Program-made: the position numbers and the translations under genes
Notes under the pieces: generated by a model
The model's input: only the letters and a program-made list of their open reading frames with translations
Databases searched by the model: none
What the model was told of the DNA's origin: nothing
In this document: positions 1 through 7,037 of the stretch, one piece after another
How the letters are laid out: each line of letters begins with the position of its first letter
Position numbering within the stretch: the stretch's first letter is position 1
Source of the DNA: Methylophilaceae bacterium
Lineage (GTDB): Bacteria > Pseudomonadota > Gammaproteobacteria > Burkholderiales > Methylophilaceae
Length of the DNA stretch: 7,306 nt
Direction of reading: 5' to 3'
NCBI GenBank assembly: GCA_947379975.1
Contig: CANCPF010000053.1
Location: 1 to 7,306, forward strand

Positions 1-297
1 CCATTGCGTCAAATTGTTGCCAATGCGGGTGTTGAGCCTTCAGTGGTAGTGAACAACGTTGCGGCGGGTGCAGGCAATTATGGTTACAACGCGGCAAATG
101 AGACTTACGGCGATATGATCGAAATGGGTATTCTTGATCCGACTAAAGTAACACGTTCTGCTTTGCAAAACGCGGCGTCTGTCGCTGGTTTGATGTTGAC
201 CACTGAATGTATGATCGGTGAGTTGCCAAGTGATGGTGCACCTGCAATGGGTGGCGGTGATATGGGCGGCATGGGTGGTATGGGCGGTATGATGTAG
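1..297 (+). CDS. groEL: Chaperonin GroEL, C-terminal fragment (5' end outside window)
   Basis: This is the last 98 codons of the 60-kDa chaperonin, which with GroES folds cytoplasmic proteins inside a double-ring cage. The frame is open from base 1 and reads PLRQIVANAG, a GroEL signature in the distal equatorial domain. It continues through a GNYGYNAA stretch, the conserved region around MGILDP and TKVTRSALQNAAS, then LMLTTECMI. It ends in the flexible MGGMGGMGGMM-type tail before the TAG stop. A full GroEL is about 545 residues, so roughly 450 residues lie to the left. The tail is typical of proteobacterial housekeeping GroEL, and no defect is visible. groES would be expected upstream but is not in view. 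The gene converges on modC and has no evident functional tie to the mod genes. Identification is near certain. Confidence 0.97.
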   Translation, partial: PLRQIVANAGVEPSVVVNNVAAGAGNYGYNAANETYGDMIEMGILDPTKVTRSALQNAASVAGLMLTTECMIGELPSDGAPAMGGGDMGGMGGMGGMM

Positions 298-319
298 GTT
301 TAAGAGTTGCTGCCGTTAA

Positions 320-357
320 GATTGCCTCAGCCCACATAATGGTGGCCTGAAGCAATC
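320..357. terminator. Long imperfect hairpin between convergent groEL and modC
   Basis: Arms of 16 bases (320-335 and 342-357) pair at 14 of 16 positions around a 6-base loop (ATAATG). The arms begin GATTGC and end GCAATC. It lies 22 bases after the groEL stop, where a terminator is expected, and could act on transcripts from either side. No clear U-tract follows on either strand, so it is not a textbook intrinsic terminator. It may need Rho, or serve as a 3'-end stabilising stem. The hairpin is seen directly; the terminator role is inferred. Confidence 0.45.
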
Positions 358-436
358 ACGATGCCCTGCAATAACAATTAATACCAATTGTAGACAGATA
401 TTATATATTTAGATTTATATGTGAATTTATGAAAAC

Positions 437-1522
437 TTATTGCAGGTCTATCGCTGGAAAAAGTTGGATACTTTGGGTTTTGAATAGGCAGAATACTGTT
501 GAGCCTTGTCCTATTTGCATATCAAGTAAAGATTTAGCCGTCACTTCTACTATCAATTGAACCCCGATATCGACCGTCACTAACATTCTTGTGCCAACCT
601 GCTGTATGTCATTAACTTTACCTAGCAACTGATTTTGGATGGAAATACCCTCTATTCTCTTCGTTGATAGCGCTATATTATTGGCAGCGATGGTAACGGA
701 TAGTTGGCTTCCAATAGCGGCTTCTGTCAGTGGAATGGCAAGTAGCTGTGTACCAATTGAAGTGAGGCTGTATCCGTGATTAGGGTGCTGTTCCAATAAC
801 TGGGTATGTAGTACATTTTCGAGGCCTAATGATTGTGCCAACACCAAAACCTTTTGGTCATGAATAAGCTCGTGAAACTTGCCGGTGGCTATTATCTTGC
901 CAGCATCGAGCATAGCTATCTGCGAAGTAAGATATAAAATCTCATCAATTGCATGGCTAACATAAATCATCGGAATTTTAAGTTCATCTTTGGTACGCCG
1001 TAAAAATGGCAATATCTGGCGCTTCAAACGTACATCTAATGATGCTAATGGTTCATCCAGCAACAGCAAGCGCGGCGATGTTAGCAATGCTCGGCCCAAA
1101 GCCACACGTTGTTTTTCACCACCGGAGAGTTGATGTGGTTTTTGAGTTAATAAATGTCCCAGTTCCAGTAGCTCGACTATTTTAGAGATTTTTAGGTGTT
1201 GCTCTTTTTTGGCGAGTAGATTGAAGCCATAACTCAGATTGTCGCGGACATTCAAATGCGGAAACAAAAGACTCTCTTGAAAGACCGTGCCTACACGTCT
1301 TTTGTGTGGCGCTAAATGTATACCTCGTGCGCTATCAAATAAATACTCACCGTCCACTATTAAATGGCCAGCAGTCGGTTTTTTTAAGCCAGCAATCATT
1401 GCCAACAAAGTGCTTTTACCGGCTCCTGATGGGCCAAATAAGCCAAGCACTGGTGCATCAATTGTGCACTTTGCGTTTAACTCAAAGTTGCCTTGGATAC
1501 ACTTAAGGTCTATATCAATCAT
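437..1522 (-). CDS. modC: Molybdate ABC transporter ATP-binding protein ModC
   Basis: This is the ATPase subunit that powers molybdate import by ModB from the cytoplasmic face of the inner membrane. All nucleotide-binding motifs are present: Walker A GPSGAGKST (residues 30-38), Q-loop Gln82, signature LSGGEKQ (132-138), Walker B LLLLDEP (152-158), D-loop SLD (161-163) and switch His190. A C-terminal Mop/TOBE domain (about 293-356) is the usual oxyanion-binding regulatory module of ModC and separates it from generic ABC ATPases. At 361 residues the length is normal for the family. The start ATG overlaps the modB stop by 8 bases (ATGATTGA), so translation is probably coupled. An AAGG lies shortly upstream inside modB. 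It is the last gene of the operon. The downstream side is the convergent gap with groEL. Confidence 0.96.
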   Translation of the reverse strand: MIDIDLKCIQGNFELNAKCTIDAPVLGLFGPSGAGKSTLLAMIAGLKKPTAGHLIVDGEYLFDSARGIHLAPHKRRVGTVFQESLLFPHLNVRDNLSYGFNLLAKKEQHLKISKIVELLELGHLLTQKPHQLSGGEKQRVALGRALLTSPRLLLLDEPLASLDVRLKRQILPFLRRTKDELKIPMIYVSHAIDEILYLTSQIAMLDAGKIIATGKFHELIHDQKVLVLAQSLGLENVLHTQLLEQHPNHGYSLTSIGTQLLAIPLTEAAIGSQLSVTIAANNIALSTKRIEGISIQNQLLGKVNDIQQVGTRMLVTVDIGVQLIVEVTAKSLLDMQIGQGSTVFCLFKTQSIQLFPAIDLQ

Positions 1523-2234
1523 GATCCAAACCTTGCCCTATGCGCCGCAACGCTTTACGCTCTAGCCAATCACTGACCATAAGTGCAGCTAGCGCGATAA
1601 GCATACTCAAAACAGCTAAACGAATGGCGGCGCTATCGCCACCAGGTAATTGTGTATAGGTATAAATAGCTAATGGCAATGTACGCGTTTCGCCTTCGAT
1701 ATTGCCAACAAAGGTAATTGTGGCGCCAAACTCTCCCAAACTACGACTAAACGCCAGCACTAATCCAGTCAAAATACCTGGCAAGGCTAATGGCAAAGTA
1801 ATGGTTAAAAATACGCGTAATGGACGTGCGCCTAGTGATTGTGCCGCCGCCTCAAGACGTTTATCCACTTGGCTAATAGCTAATCTGGCTGATCGTACCA
1901 TTAGCGGAAATGCCATGACGGCTGAAGCGATTACCGCGCCTATCCAAGTAAAAGCTACGCTAATGCCGAAGGTTTGCTGTAACCATTTACCCAGTATGCC
2001 TTGACTCCCGAGTAGCAACAGTAATAGAAAACCTGGTACTACTGGTGGCAATACCAAGGGCAAATACACCAGACTGTCTAGCAGAGATTTTCCTATAAAT
2101 GATTTCTTGGCGAGTAGCCACGCCACGGCAATACCGGGGATGCAGATTGCCAAGGTGCAATAGGCAGCGACTTTGATAGAAAGCATTAGCGCCGCTATTT
2201 CAGTGGTAGAAAGTGAAAATATTGATGCGGTCAT
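1515..2234 (-). CDS. modB: Molybdate ABC transporter permease ModB
   Basis: This inner-membrane channel subunit forms a homodimer that receives molybdate from ModA and is driven by ModC. The 239-residue sequence has several hydrophobic membrane segments, at about 14-40, 53-77, 93-118, 148-168 and 203-222. It carries the binding-protein-dependent permease EAA loop, EAAAQSLGA at 128-136 followed by LPLALPGI at about 147-154, which docks onto the ATPase. The SRSLGEFGATITF stretch (163-175) is typical of ModB and sulfate/molybdate permeases. Length is close to the usual 225-230. The start follows the modA stop by 30 bases. No good Shine-Dalgarno is visible there, so coupling to modA translation or a slightly different start is possible. 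The end overlaps modC by 8 bases. Confidence 0.95.
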   Translation of the reverse strand: MTASIFSLSTTEIAALMLSIKVAAYCTLAICIPGIAVAWLLAKKSFIGKSLLDSLVYLPLVLPPVVPGFLLLLLLGSQGILGKWLQQTFGISVAFTWIGAVIASAVMAFPLMVRSARLAISQVDKRLEAAAQSLGARPLRVFLTITLPLALPGILTGLVLAFSRSLGEFGATITFVGNIEGETRTLPLAIYTYTQLPGGDSAAIRLAVLSMLIALAALMVSDWLERKALRRIGQGLDHD

Positions 2235-2264
2235 TTATAGGCTAATGATAGTCGATTGTTATGC

Positions 2265-3041
2265 TTAGTGCTGAATACTAAAACCATATTTCTTAAAAAT
2301 GGCTGTAGCACTAGGTGATTGTAAATAATTTAAATAATCGCTGGCTAGCTTATTTGTATTAGCCAGATTAGCATTTGTAACAAGTGCGATTGGATAAACT
2401 ATTGACACATGACTTTCTTGTGGAAAGGTTGCAAGCACCTCAACTTTAGCCGATATTTTTGCATCAGTTTCATAGACAATACCCGCAGCACATTCACCAC
2501 GCTCAACAAAGGCTAATGCTGCCCGAACATCTTGCGCGCCAACGATACGGGTTTTGATACCATCCCACCAGTTTAAATAGCTGAGAGATTGTTTGGCATA
2601 AATGCCAGCTGGCACGGCGTCAATATCTCCTGTGCATAGCCTGCCTTCAAATGCTTTTGCCAAATCGAATGACTTATCTAACTTAACGTTAAAACTGCGA
2701 CCTTTAGGTGCAATTAATACCAATTTGTTACCCAAAAAGTCCTTACGGCTTGCGCTGTTAATCAGTTTTTTTTCTTGTAAATAATTCATCCACTTGTTAT
2801 CTGCCGAAATGAATATATCCGCAGGCGCGCCATTTTCAATTTGCTTGGCGAGTACTGACGATGATGCAAATGCAGACCTTACTTTAGCTGTTCCGCTCGC
2901 TTCATAACTTGCACTTACCTCAGTTAACGCATTTGTTAAACTTGCCGCGGCGAATACGGTTACCTTATCGTCGGCCATCGCCACACTAGATAAAATTATC
3001 GACCAGGTAATTAGAGCGTATTTAACAGAACTCGCCATCAT
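2265..3041 (-). CDS. modA: Molybdate-binding periplasmic protein ModA
   Basis: This is the periplasmic solute-binding protein that captures molybdate (and probably tungstate) for ModBC. The open frame runs up to 3155, but the first 38 codons overlap the porin gene and read as non-secretory sequence. I place the start at the MMASS pair: it has an AAAGG about 11 bases upstream and gives a clean 23-residue signal peptide (Lys, hydrophobic core, AMA cleavage site before DDK). The protein is then 258 residues, normal for ModA. The mature part carries family landmarks: VTVFAAASLTNAL near its N-terminus, FASSSVLAKQIENGAPADIF, the VPAGIYAK segment, DVRAALAFVERGE, GIVYETDA and the closing IFKKYGF. The Ser of AAAS, the Ser of ASSS, the Ala of VPAG, the Val of DVRAAL and the Tyr of VYE correspond to the oxyanion ligands known in E. 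coli ModA. The next ATG up (3074) begins 1 base after the porin stop but lacks a ribosome site. Confidence 0.95.
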   Translation of the reverse strand: MMASSVKYALITWSIILSSVAMADDKVTVFAAASLTNALTEVSASYEASGTAKVRSAFASSSVLAKQIENGAPADIFISADNKWMNYLQEKKLINSASRKDFLGNKLVLIAPKGRSFNVKLDKSFDLAKAFEGRLCTGDIDAVPAGIYAKQSLSYLNWWDGIKTRIVGAQDVRAALAFVERGECAAGIVYETDAKISAKVEVLATFPQESHVSIVYPIALVTNANLANTNKLASDYLNYLQSPSATAIFKKYGFSIQH

Positions 3042-3075
3042 CTTGCGATTTACCTTTGTGGGTTCGCTTAACATA

Positions 3076-4623
3076 TTAAAAATAATATTGTGCGCGCATC
3101 GTGATGGCATCTTCTTTGTCGCTTGATTTACTGTTGATAACAATCGGCGTATCAAAGCTGGTATGCACGTAGTTAAGCAAAATTCTTACATTGGGATTTA
3201 ATATCCACTTGGCGCCACCTGTCCACGCATTTGCTTTGTTAGTTACTGATGAGGATGCTAAACAACCACTTCCGGTATTACAGCCTAATAATTTAAAATC
3301 AGAAGCATCAAAGCTGCTATATCTTAATCCCAACTCAAACGCACCGTAGCCATCTTCACCAAGGCTAAAGTGATGCTTGGGGATGATTCGTCCAAACATT
3401 GCATCTTTATAAGAGTTTGCGTAAGACTCTCCAGTAACTAGCCACGTTGCACTCGCATACCAAGCATTAATATCTTTATTAAATTCTTGCCCAACTGATG
3501 TGCGGCCATCAAAATTAGTATTGATGTATTCACCTTGTAGTTTTAATGGGCCATAGGCTATTGCAGTTTCTAAGCCAACACGGCTTTTATCTACATGGGT
3601 GCTATTAAATGCAAGCGTTGAGAAAAATGTTGTTGCTGTCGTGTTTGTATATTTAATACTGTTAGATGTTATCCCGTTCGCTTCTGTATAAGCGGATAGA
3701 GCACTGTCATTTCCTGCAAGGGCTGCACTGGATTTTTGCACCGTATTCTGGCTACCAGAAACACCAATATGCACAACCGCATCCTGCCAATTTGTGAAAT
3801 CTGCGATATTTATTGCAGCCCGGCCAACGACATCCTTGCCATTCATCATTGCATCATTGTTTTGCCCACTACCATTAACATAGGATAGGTTGTAATAAGT
3901 GCCTTTTAGCGGAGAGCCAAATAACATCACACCGCGGTCGTAGGTAGAATTAAATGACGGCCCAGTTGCGGTAGCAAGTGACAGCTCTTGAAAGTCGGTG
4001 AAGTTAGTACTTTCGCCACGCTCCAGCCCAAACACGGGTTTAAATTGACCCACTCTTAATTTTGCACCAGCAAAGTGTTTCCAGTCTAAATAGCCGTAAG
4101 TGAGTGCTGTTGTACCTTTACTGCCATCGTTTGTATTGGCATATTCGGCCTCAACCCGTACTGCGAAGTCCTTAAGAAAAGTAAATGTGCCACCTAGACG
4201 CGCGCGACGAATATCAAAGGTATCATTCTTCCATTCATTAGGATTAATGCTGCGATAATCAGCCTGTACGCGGCCATTTAATTGCATACTCCAATCGCCA
4301 GTCTCATCACTGAATACTAACCCGTCCTTTACTGATGCAAATACCGGCTTACCTTTAGCACTGCTCTTTTCTTCTGATTTTGCAATTTTAGATTGGCTGA
4401 GCTGATTCTCGATACCCACCAACTCTTTAGTAAGTAGCTCTATTTGCTTGTCTTGCTCTATACGCTGTTGTTGCGTTGCAAGCAAAGCGCTCTCTAACTG
4501 CTTAATACGCTGCTCTAGGTCAGCTTCTTCAGCACCTGCAGTTATTGGAAATAAAACAGAGATTAGTGCTACGCCAGCAGAAATAGAAACAAACTGCGCA
4601 TATTTTGCCAATTGAACGTTCAT
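3076..4623 (-). CDS. OprO/OprP-type outer-membrane porin, first gene of the mod operon
   Basis: This is a 515-residue outer-membrane beta-barrel protein of the phosphate-selective porin O/P family (known members pass phosphate or polyphosphate as trimers). Residues 1-31 form a signal peptide with an AGA cleavage site before EEADLEQ. Residues about 32-85 are Glu/Gln/Lys/Leu-rich with heptad character, a predicted trimeric coiled coil before the barrel. The barrel starts near WSMQLNGRVQADY (111-123). Family-typical stretches follow: FDIRRARLGGTF (136-147), VRVEAEYAN, YGYLDWK, LRVGQFKPVFGLE (189-201). It ends in QYYF with the C-terminal Phe used as the BAM insertion signal. Start ATG has AAGG seven bases upstream. 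It lies 34 bases before modA on the same strand and directly behind the ModE-type operator, so it probably serves oxyanion, most likely molybdate, entry across the outer membrane. The substrate is inferred from context only. Confidence 0.88.
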   Translation of the reverse strand: MNVQLAKYAQFVSISAGVALISVLFPITAGAEEADLEQRIKQLESALLATQQQRIEQDKQIELLTKELVGIENQLSQSKIAKSEEKSSAKGKPVFASVKDGLVFSDETGDWSMQLNGRVQADYRSINPNEWKNDTFDIRRARLGGTFTFLKDFAVRVEAEYANTNDGSKGTTALTYGYLDWKHFAGAKLRVGQFKPVFGLERGESTNFTDFQELSLATATGPSFNSTYDRGVMLFGSPLKGTYYNLSYVNGSGQNNDAMMNGKDVVGRAAINIADFTNWQDAVVHIGVSGSQNTVQKSSAALAGNDSALSAYTEANGITSNSIKYTNTTATTFFSTLAFNSTHVDKSRVGLETAIAYGPLKLQGEYINTNFDGRTSVGQEFNKDINAWYASATWLVTGESYANSYKDAMFGRIIPKHHFSLGEDGYGAFELGLRYSSFDASDFKLLGCNTGSGCLASSSVTNKANAWTGGAKWILNPNVRILLNYVHTSFDTPIVINSKSSDKEDAITMRAQYYF

Positions 4624-4679
4624 AAAAAAACCTTAAAAGAACATTAATGTGTAATGCCACGAAAAGCAGTTGCATTTTT

Positions 4680-4703
4680 CGCTATATTATCAGAAATATA
4701 GCG
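4680..4703. promoter_or_regulatory. Candidate ModE operator upstream of porin-modABC
   Basis: A perfect inverted repeat, CGCTATATT-ATCAGA-AATATAGCG (9-6-9), lies 57 bases before the porin start. The CG-N-TATAT arms and 6-base spacer match the known ModE box type of E. coli and other proteobacteria. A modE-like gene next door and mod genes downstream make the assignment strong. It covers the candidate -10 on the minus strand, so binding should block transcription. Confidence 0.88.
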
Positions 4704-4710
4704 ACACCAA
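4684..4710 (-). promoter_or_regulatory. Candidate promoter of the porin-modABC operon
   Basis: On the minus strand, TGATAATAT supplies an extended -10 (TG-A-TAATAT, hexamer at 4684-4689). A weak -35, TTGGTG at 4705-4710, sits 15 bases upstream. The short spacer and weak -35 suit an extended -10 promoter. Both elements lie in or beside the ModE-type palindrome, consistent with repression by ModE. Confidence 0.55.
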
Positions 4711-4744
4711 TTAATGTATTAAAAAATGCAGAGTAAAAGAGGGA

Positions 4745-5113
4745 TTAACTACTTAAATCAGTGCTGATGTTTGGGGCAAGCATAGAGAGAAAGGCGTCAG
4801 TCTCCGAGGCAACAAATTGCTCTGACTTCGCCACGATTTCGCGGTACATAGCTAGCACTTGCAAACCAAACTCAGTAAGCGTTGCGCCACCACCATGAGA
4901 ACCACCGACTAAAGTGATGACGACCGGCTGTTTGAAGCTGCTATTCATGACCGAGACCAATTCCCATGCTCTTTTATATGACATGCCCATGCTCTTAGCC
5001 GCGGCAGAAATTGATCCGTATCGGCCAATCGCATCGAGCAAATCAGCTTTTCCGGGACCAAAAGCAACAGACTTGCCGTAAGGAATTTGAATTTTAATCA
5101 TAACTGAACGCAT
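4745..5113 (-). CDS. Single-domain ModE-like molybdate-operon regulator
   Basis: This 122-residue winged helix-turn-helix protein resembles the N-terminal domain of ModE. Visible are FGPGKADLLDAIGRYGSISA (18-37) and AAAKSMGMSYKRAWELV (37-53), which together make the LysR/ModE-type helix-turn-helix. The wing follows, with the diagnostic LVGGSHGGGATLTEFG (68-83), and then a helix likely used for dimerisation. E. coli ModE is about 262 residues, with two C-terminal Mop/TOBE repeats that bind molybdate; these are entirely missing here and the frame simply stops. The DNA after the stop shows no remnant that I can recognise. It probably represses porin-modABC through the palindrome 41 bases downstream of its stop. 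Start choice is uncertain: the ATG at 5101 (MIKIQIPYGK) is equally plausible, and neither has a good ribosome site. Stand-alone ModE domains and TunR-like tungstate regulators are known, so the effector may be either oxyanion. Confidence 0.9.
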   Translation of the reverse strand: MRSVMIKIQIPYGKSVAFGPGKADLLDAIGRYGSISAAAKSMGMSYKRAWELVSVMNSSFKQPVVITLVGGSHGGGATLTEFGLQVLAMYREIVAKSEQFVASETDAFLSMLAPNISTDLSS

Positions 5114-5179
5114 AATTGCAGTTAAAAACGGTTTTTAATATAAAGTATGATTAATAATAAATCATGGCTAAGAAAAAAC

Positions 5180-5188
5180 CGCTATATT
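5180..5188. promoter_or_regulatory. ModE half-site in the leader of the modE-like gene
   Basis: CGCTATATT is identical to the left arm of the palindrome at 4680-4703, but no matching right arm follows at the correct spacing. It lies just downstream of the predicted start of modE transcription, where binding could give weak autoregulation. It also falls in the loop and arm of a GGCTAA/TTAGCC inverted repeat (5166-5171 and 5188-5193). A 9-base match in A+T-rich DNA is suggestive, not proof. Confidence 0.4.
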
Positions 5189-5200
5189 TAGCCCATTTGA

Positions 5201-5228
5201 TTAATAAGCACTAGCTATCTTGTGTCAA
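5201..5228 (-). promoter_or_regulatory. Candidate promoter of the modE-like gene
   Basis: On the minus strand a consensus -35 TTGACA (5223-5228) is followed after 16 bases by TATTAA (5201-5206), with a TG just upstream of the -10. Transcription would start near 5194, leaving a leader of about 80 bases before the modE-like gene. If real, host DNA extends at least to 5228, which bounds where the neighbouring recombinase element could begin. Confidence 0.55.
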
Positions 5229-5299
5229 GCAGAGTGTAATACTTTCCAAAGAAAACATAAGCAATCTACTCCACTGTGACTGAATAGATTTGATATACT

Positions 5300-6976
5300 T
5301 TACTTTGCAACCAATTGTTTTGATTGATACTTTTTTTCATCAAATACCTCCAGTTCCTTAGTTTTCATACCATTTGATACAACATAACCCAAAGTTTTAT
5401 TTGATGGACTATTCCAAGTCAGTTCATCATTGACGTACGGTAATTTGAATTCAATTATTAGTTTATGAGTTTTTTTATCAACTGTGAAAACGTTTATAGA
5501 TTCAATTATTCTAGACATAAGATAATGTTTCTCTTCATCAGTTGAATCTGATAATTTCTTTAAATTTTTTCTGAACTCTGACACCCAATCTATCCATTCT
5601 ACCTGACCTTCTAAATCATGAATTTTTTTATTAAGGTCGTATTTCTTAGACTCAAGTTTTCTAATGTATTCTTCAATGTTATAAATGATTCTCGAATTTT
5701 CGTGTTCTTGAGATTCATCTGTAAAGTTTTGAAGTTTTAAAACATCAAATTGAAGAGTGGTACTCTTTTTTAAATTTAGACTGTCCCTAATGTCCTTATC
5801 CAATTTCTTTAAAGAGTTACTATGTTTTTCTATATCAGTTTTTTGTGATTGATATGAACGTCTTTCAACTAAAACTTCACCTTTAATTTGTTCTTTGAAC
5901 TGTTTTGAATTAGTCAAAACATCAATGACAGTATTCCACACCAAATCATCAGTTAAGTTAATTTTCAAATATCTATTATTCGTACAATCTTTATGGTGTT
6001 TCGAATGTTCATTAACATAGTTTTTTTCTTTTCTCGGACAATAGTAAACCGAACGACTAGTATCTGATTGTGTTTTACCACTAAAACGTGAACCACAATG
6101 ACCACATATTAAGAAGTCTCTTAACAAGTAAAAGTGCTTTTGATTACCCTCTCTAACTTTTCTTGAACTTCGTATTTTCTTTAAGTCAGATGCCCGATTA
6201 AACAGGTCTAAAGAGATAATAGGTTCACACTCACATTTAATTATTTCACCAGACTTTCTATCAGTTACATAATAAACACCAATAAAGTGTGTATTAGTTA
6301 AGAGTTTCTCAATTGAACCTAAACTCCAAACATCATTTTTTCTTCTTGTTTGAACACCATTCCCAAGTAACCCCATTTTTATTTCACGAACTGGAATTTT
6401 CTCAACAAACTGTTCAAATATGTAATTAACCCACTTACTTTCGTATTCGTCTGGGACTAGTTTCTTATCAACTAACTTGTAACCATAGACTGGCGGACCG
6501 CCTAACCAGTAACTTTGTCTTATACGATTTAATTTACCAAGTCTTGTCCGTTCGGTTCTAAGTGAATTGTCATAAGAACTAATTTCAGAAAGAATTCCTA
6601 AAAGTAAATCATCTGTAGGACTAGTAGAATTATATATACCCGATGTGGTGTATAGAGTCACATTCTGTTGTAGAAGTTTTAACCTAATAACACCCCAAGT
6701 CATCTTGTTTCTAGACAACCTATCTGTATTATAAACAAAGAGATGTTTAATTTCCCCACCATCAATTCTTGATAGAAGTTTTGCCAGAGCAGGTCGATTA
6801 TTAAAATCATCGTGAGAACTAGATTGACCACCTTCATTAAATAGAAAATAATCAAATCCCAATTCCTGAGATTTTCTAATACCTAAATCTTTTTGAGTAT
6901 CTAGTGACGTACCACCTTCCTCTTGTGAAGTTGTAGATACACGAGTGTAGATAAAGAGTGTTTTAGAATAGTCCAT
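5300..6976 (-). CDS. Large serine recombinase (site-specific integrase/resolvase family)
   Basis: This 558-residue protein is of the large serine recombinase family, whose members integrate and excise phages and mobile islands between short att sites. The N-terminal resolvase domain (about 6-150) has YTRVST with nucleophile Ser14 and Arg12, and the TDRLSRN motif (84-90) with catalytic Arg86 and Arg89. A recombinase domain follows (about 158-275), starting GGPPVYGY. A zinc ribbon uses C291 and C294 with C313 and C331. Residues about 365-475 are Lys/Glu/Leu-rich and predicted coiled coil, as in integrases that control direction of recombination. No catalytic residue is missing and the frame is intact, so it may be active. 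A loose AAGG lies 10 bases before the ATG. Its DNA is strikingly richer in A+T than the mod genes, a sign of acquisition. It reads toward modE with no clear terminator between them. Attachment sites and cargo are not identifiable here. Confidence 0.93.
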   Translation of the reverse strand: MDYSKTLFIYTRVSTTSQEEGGTSLDTQKDLGIRKSQELGFDYFLFNEGGQSSSHDDFNNRPALAKLLSRIDGGEIKHLFVYNTDRLSRNKMTWGVIRLKLLQQNVTLYTTSGIYNSTSPTDDLLLGILSEISSYDNSLRTERTRLGKLNRIRQSYWLGGPPVYGYKLVDKKLVPDEYESKWVNYIFEQFVEKIPVREIKMGLLGNGVQTRRKNDVWSLGSIEKLLTNTHFIGVYYVTDRKSGEIIKCECEPIISLDLFNRASDLKKIRSSRKVREGNQKHFYLLRDFLICGHCGSRFSGKTQSDTSRSVYYCPRKEKNYVNEHSKHHKDCTNNRYLKINLTDDLVWNTVIDVLTNSKQFKEQIKGEVLVERRSYQSQKTDIEKHSNSLKKLDKDIRDSLNLKKSTTLQFDVLKLQNFTDESQEHENSRIIYNIEEYIRKLESKKYDLNKKIHDLEGQVEWIDWVSEFRKNLKKLSDSTDEEKHYLMSRIIESINVFTVDKKTHKLIIEFKLPYVNDELTWNSPSNKTLGYVVSNGMKTKELEVFDEKKYQSKQLVAK

Positions 6977-6985
6977 TTAGTTAAG

Positions 6986-7000
6986 ACCTTATCACAAGGT
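6986..7000. repeat. Small palindrome over the recombinase ribosome-binding region
   Basis: ACCTT-ATCAC-AAGGT is a perfect 5-5-5 inverted repeat whose minus-strand left-hand arm contains the AAGG that would serve as Shine-Dalgarno for the recombinase. It could fold in the mRNA and mask that site, or be an operator. It is short enough to be chance. Confidence 0.3.
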
Positions 7001-7037
7001 AATCAACCTATAAACACTTGCTTTTGATAGTCCCTAA

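Noticed and set aside
143..355. Minus-strand open frame across the groEL end
   Set aside because: It is antisense to a certain groEL C-terminus; its His/Pro/Tyr-rich product is the shadow of the GGM-repeat codons.
374..391. ACAATT/AATTGT inverted repeat as the mod operon terminator
   Set aside because: The stem is six pairs and nearly all A-T, without a proper U-tract, so it is too weak to call.
1287..1565. Plus-strand open frames inside modC (also 1306-1506)
   Set aside because: They are antisense to the conserved Walker A region of modC, with no recognisable domain or ribosome site.
1702..2004. Plus-strand 100-codon frame inside modB
   Set aside because: It is antisense to conserved ModB membrane and EAA-loop sequence and shows no protein-like features.
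4624..4744. A molybdenum-cofactor riboswitch in the porin leader
   Set aside because: The leader after the predicted start is short (about 55 bases) and shows no multi-stem structure; the palindrome is better explained as a DNA operator.
5129..5181. CGGTTTTT/AAAAACCG inverted repeat in the modE leader as an attenuator
   Set aside because: The eight-base arms are 37 bases apart and dominated by A/T runs; no alternative fold or leader peptide supports regulation.
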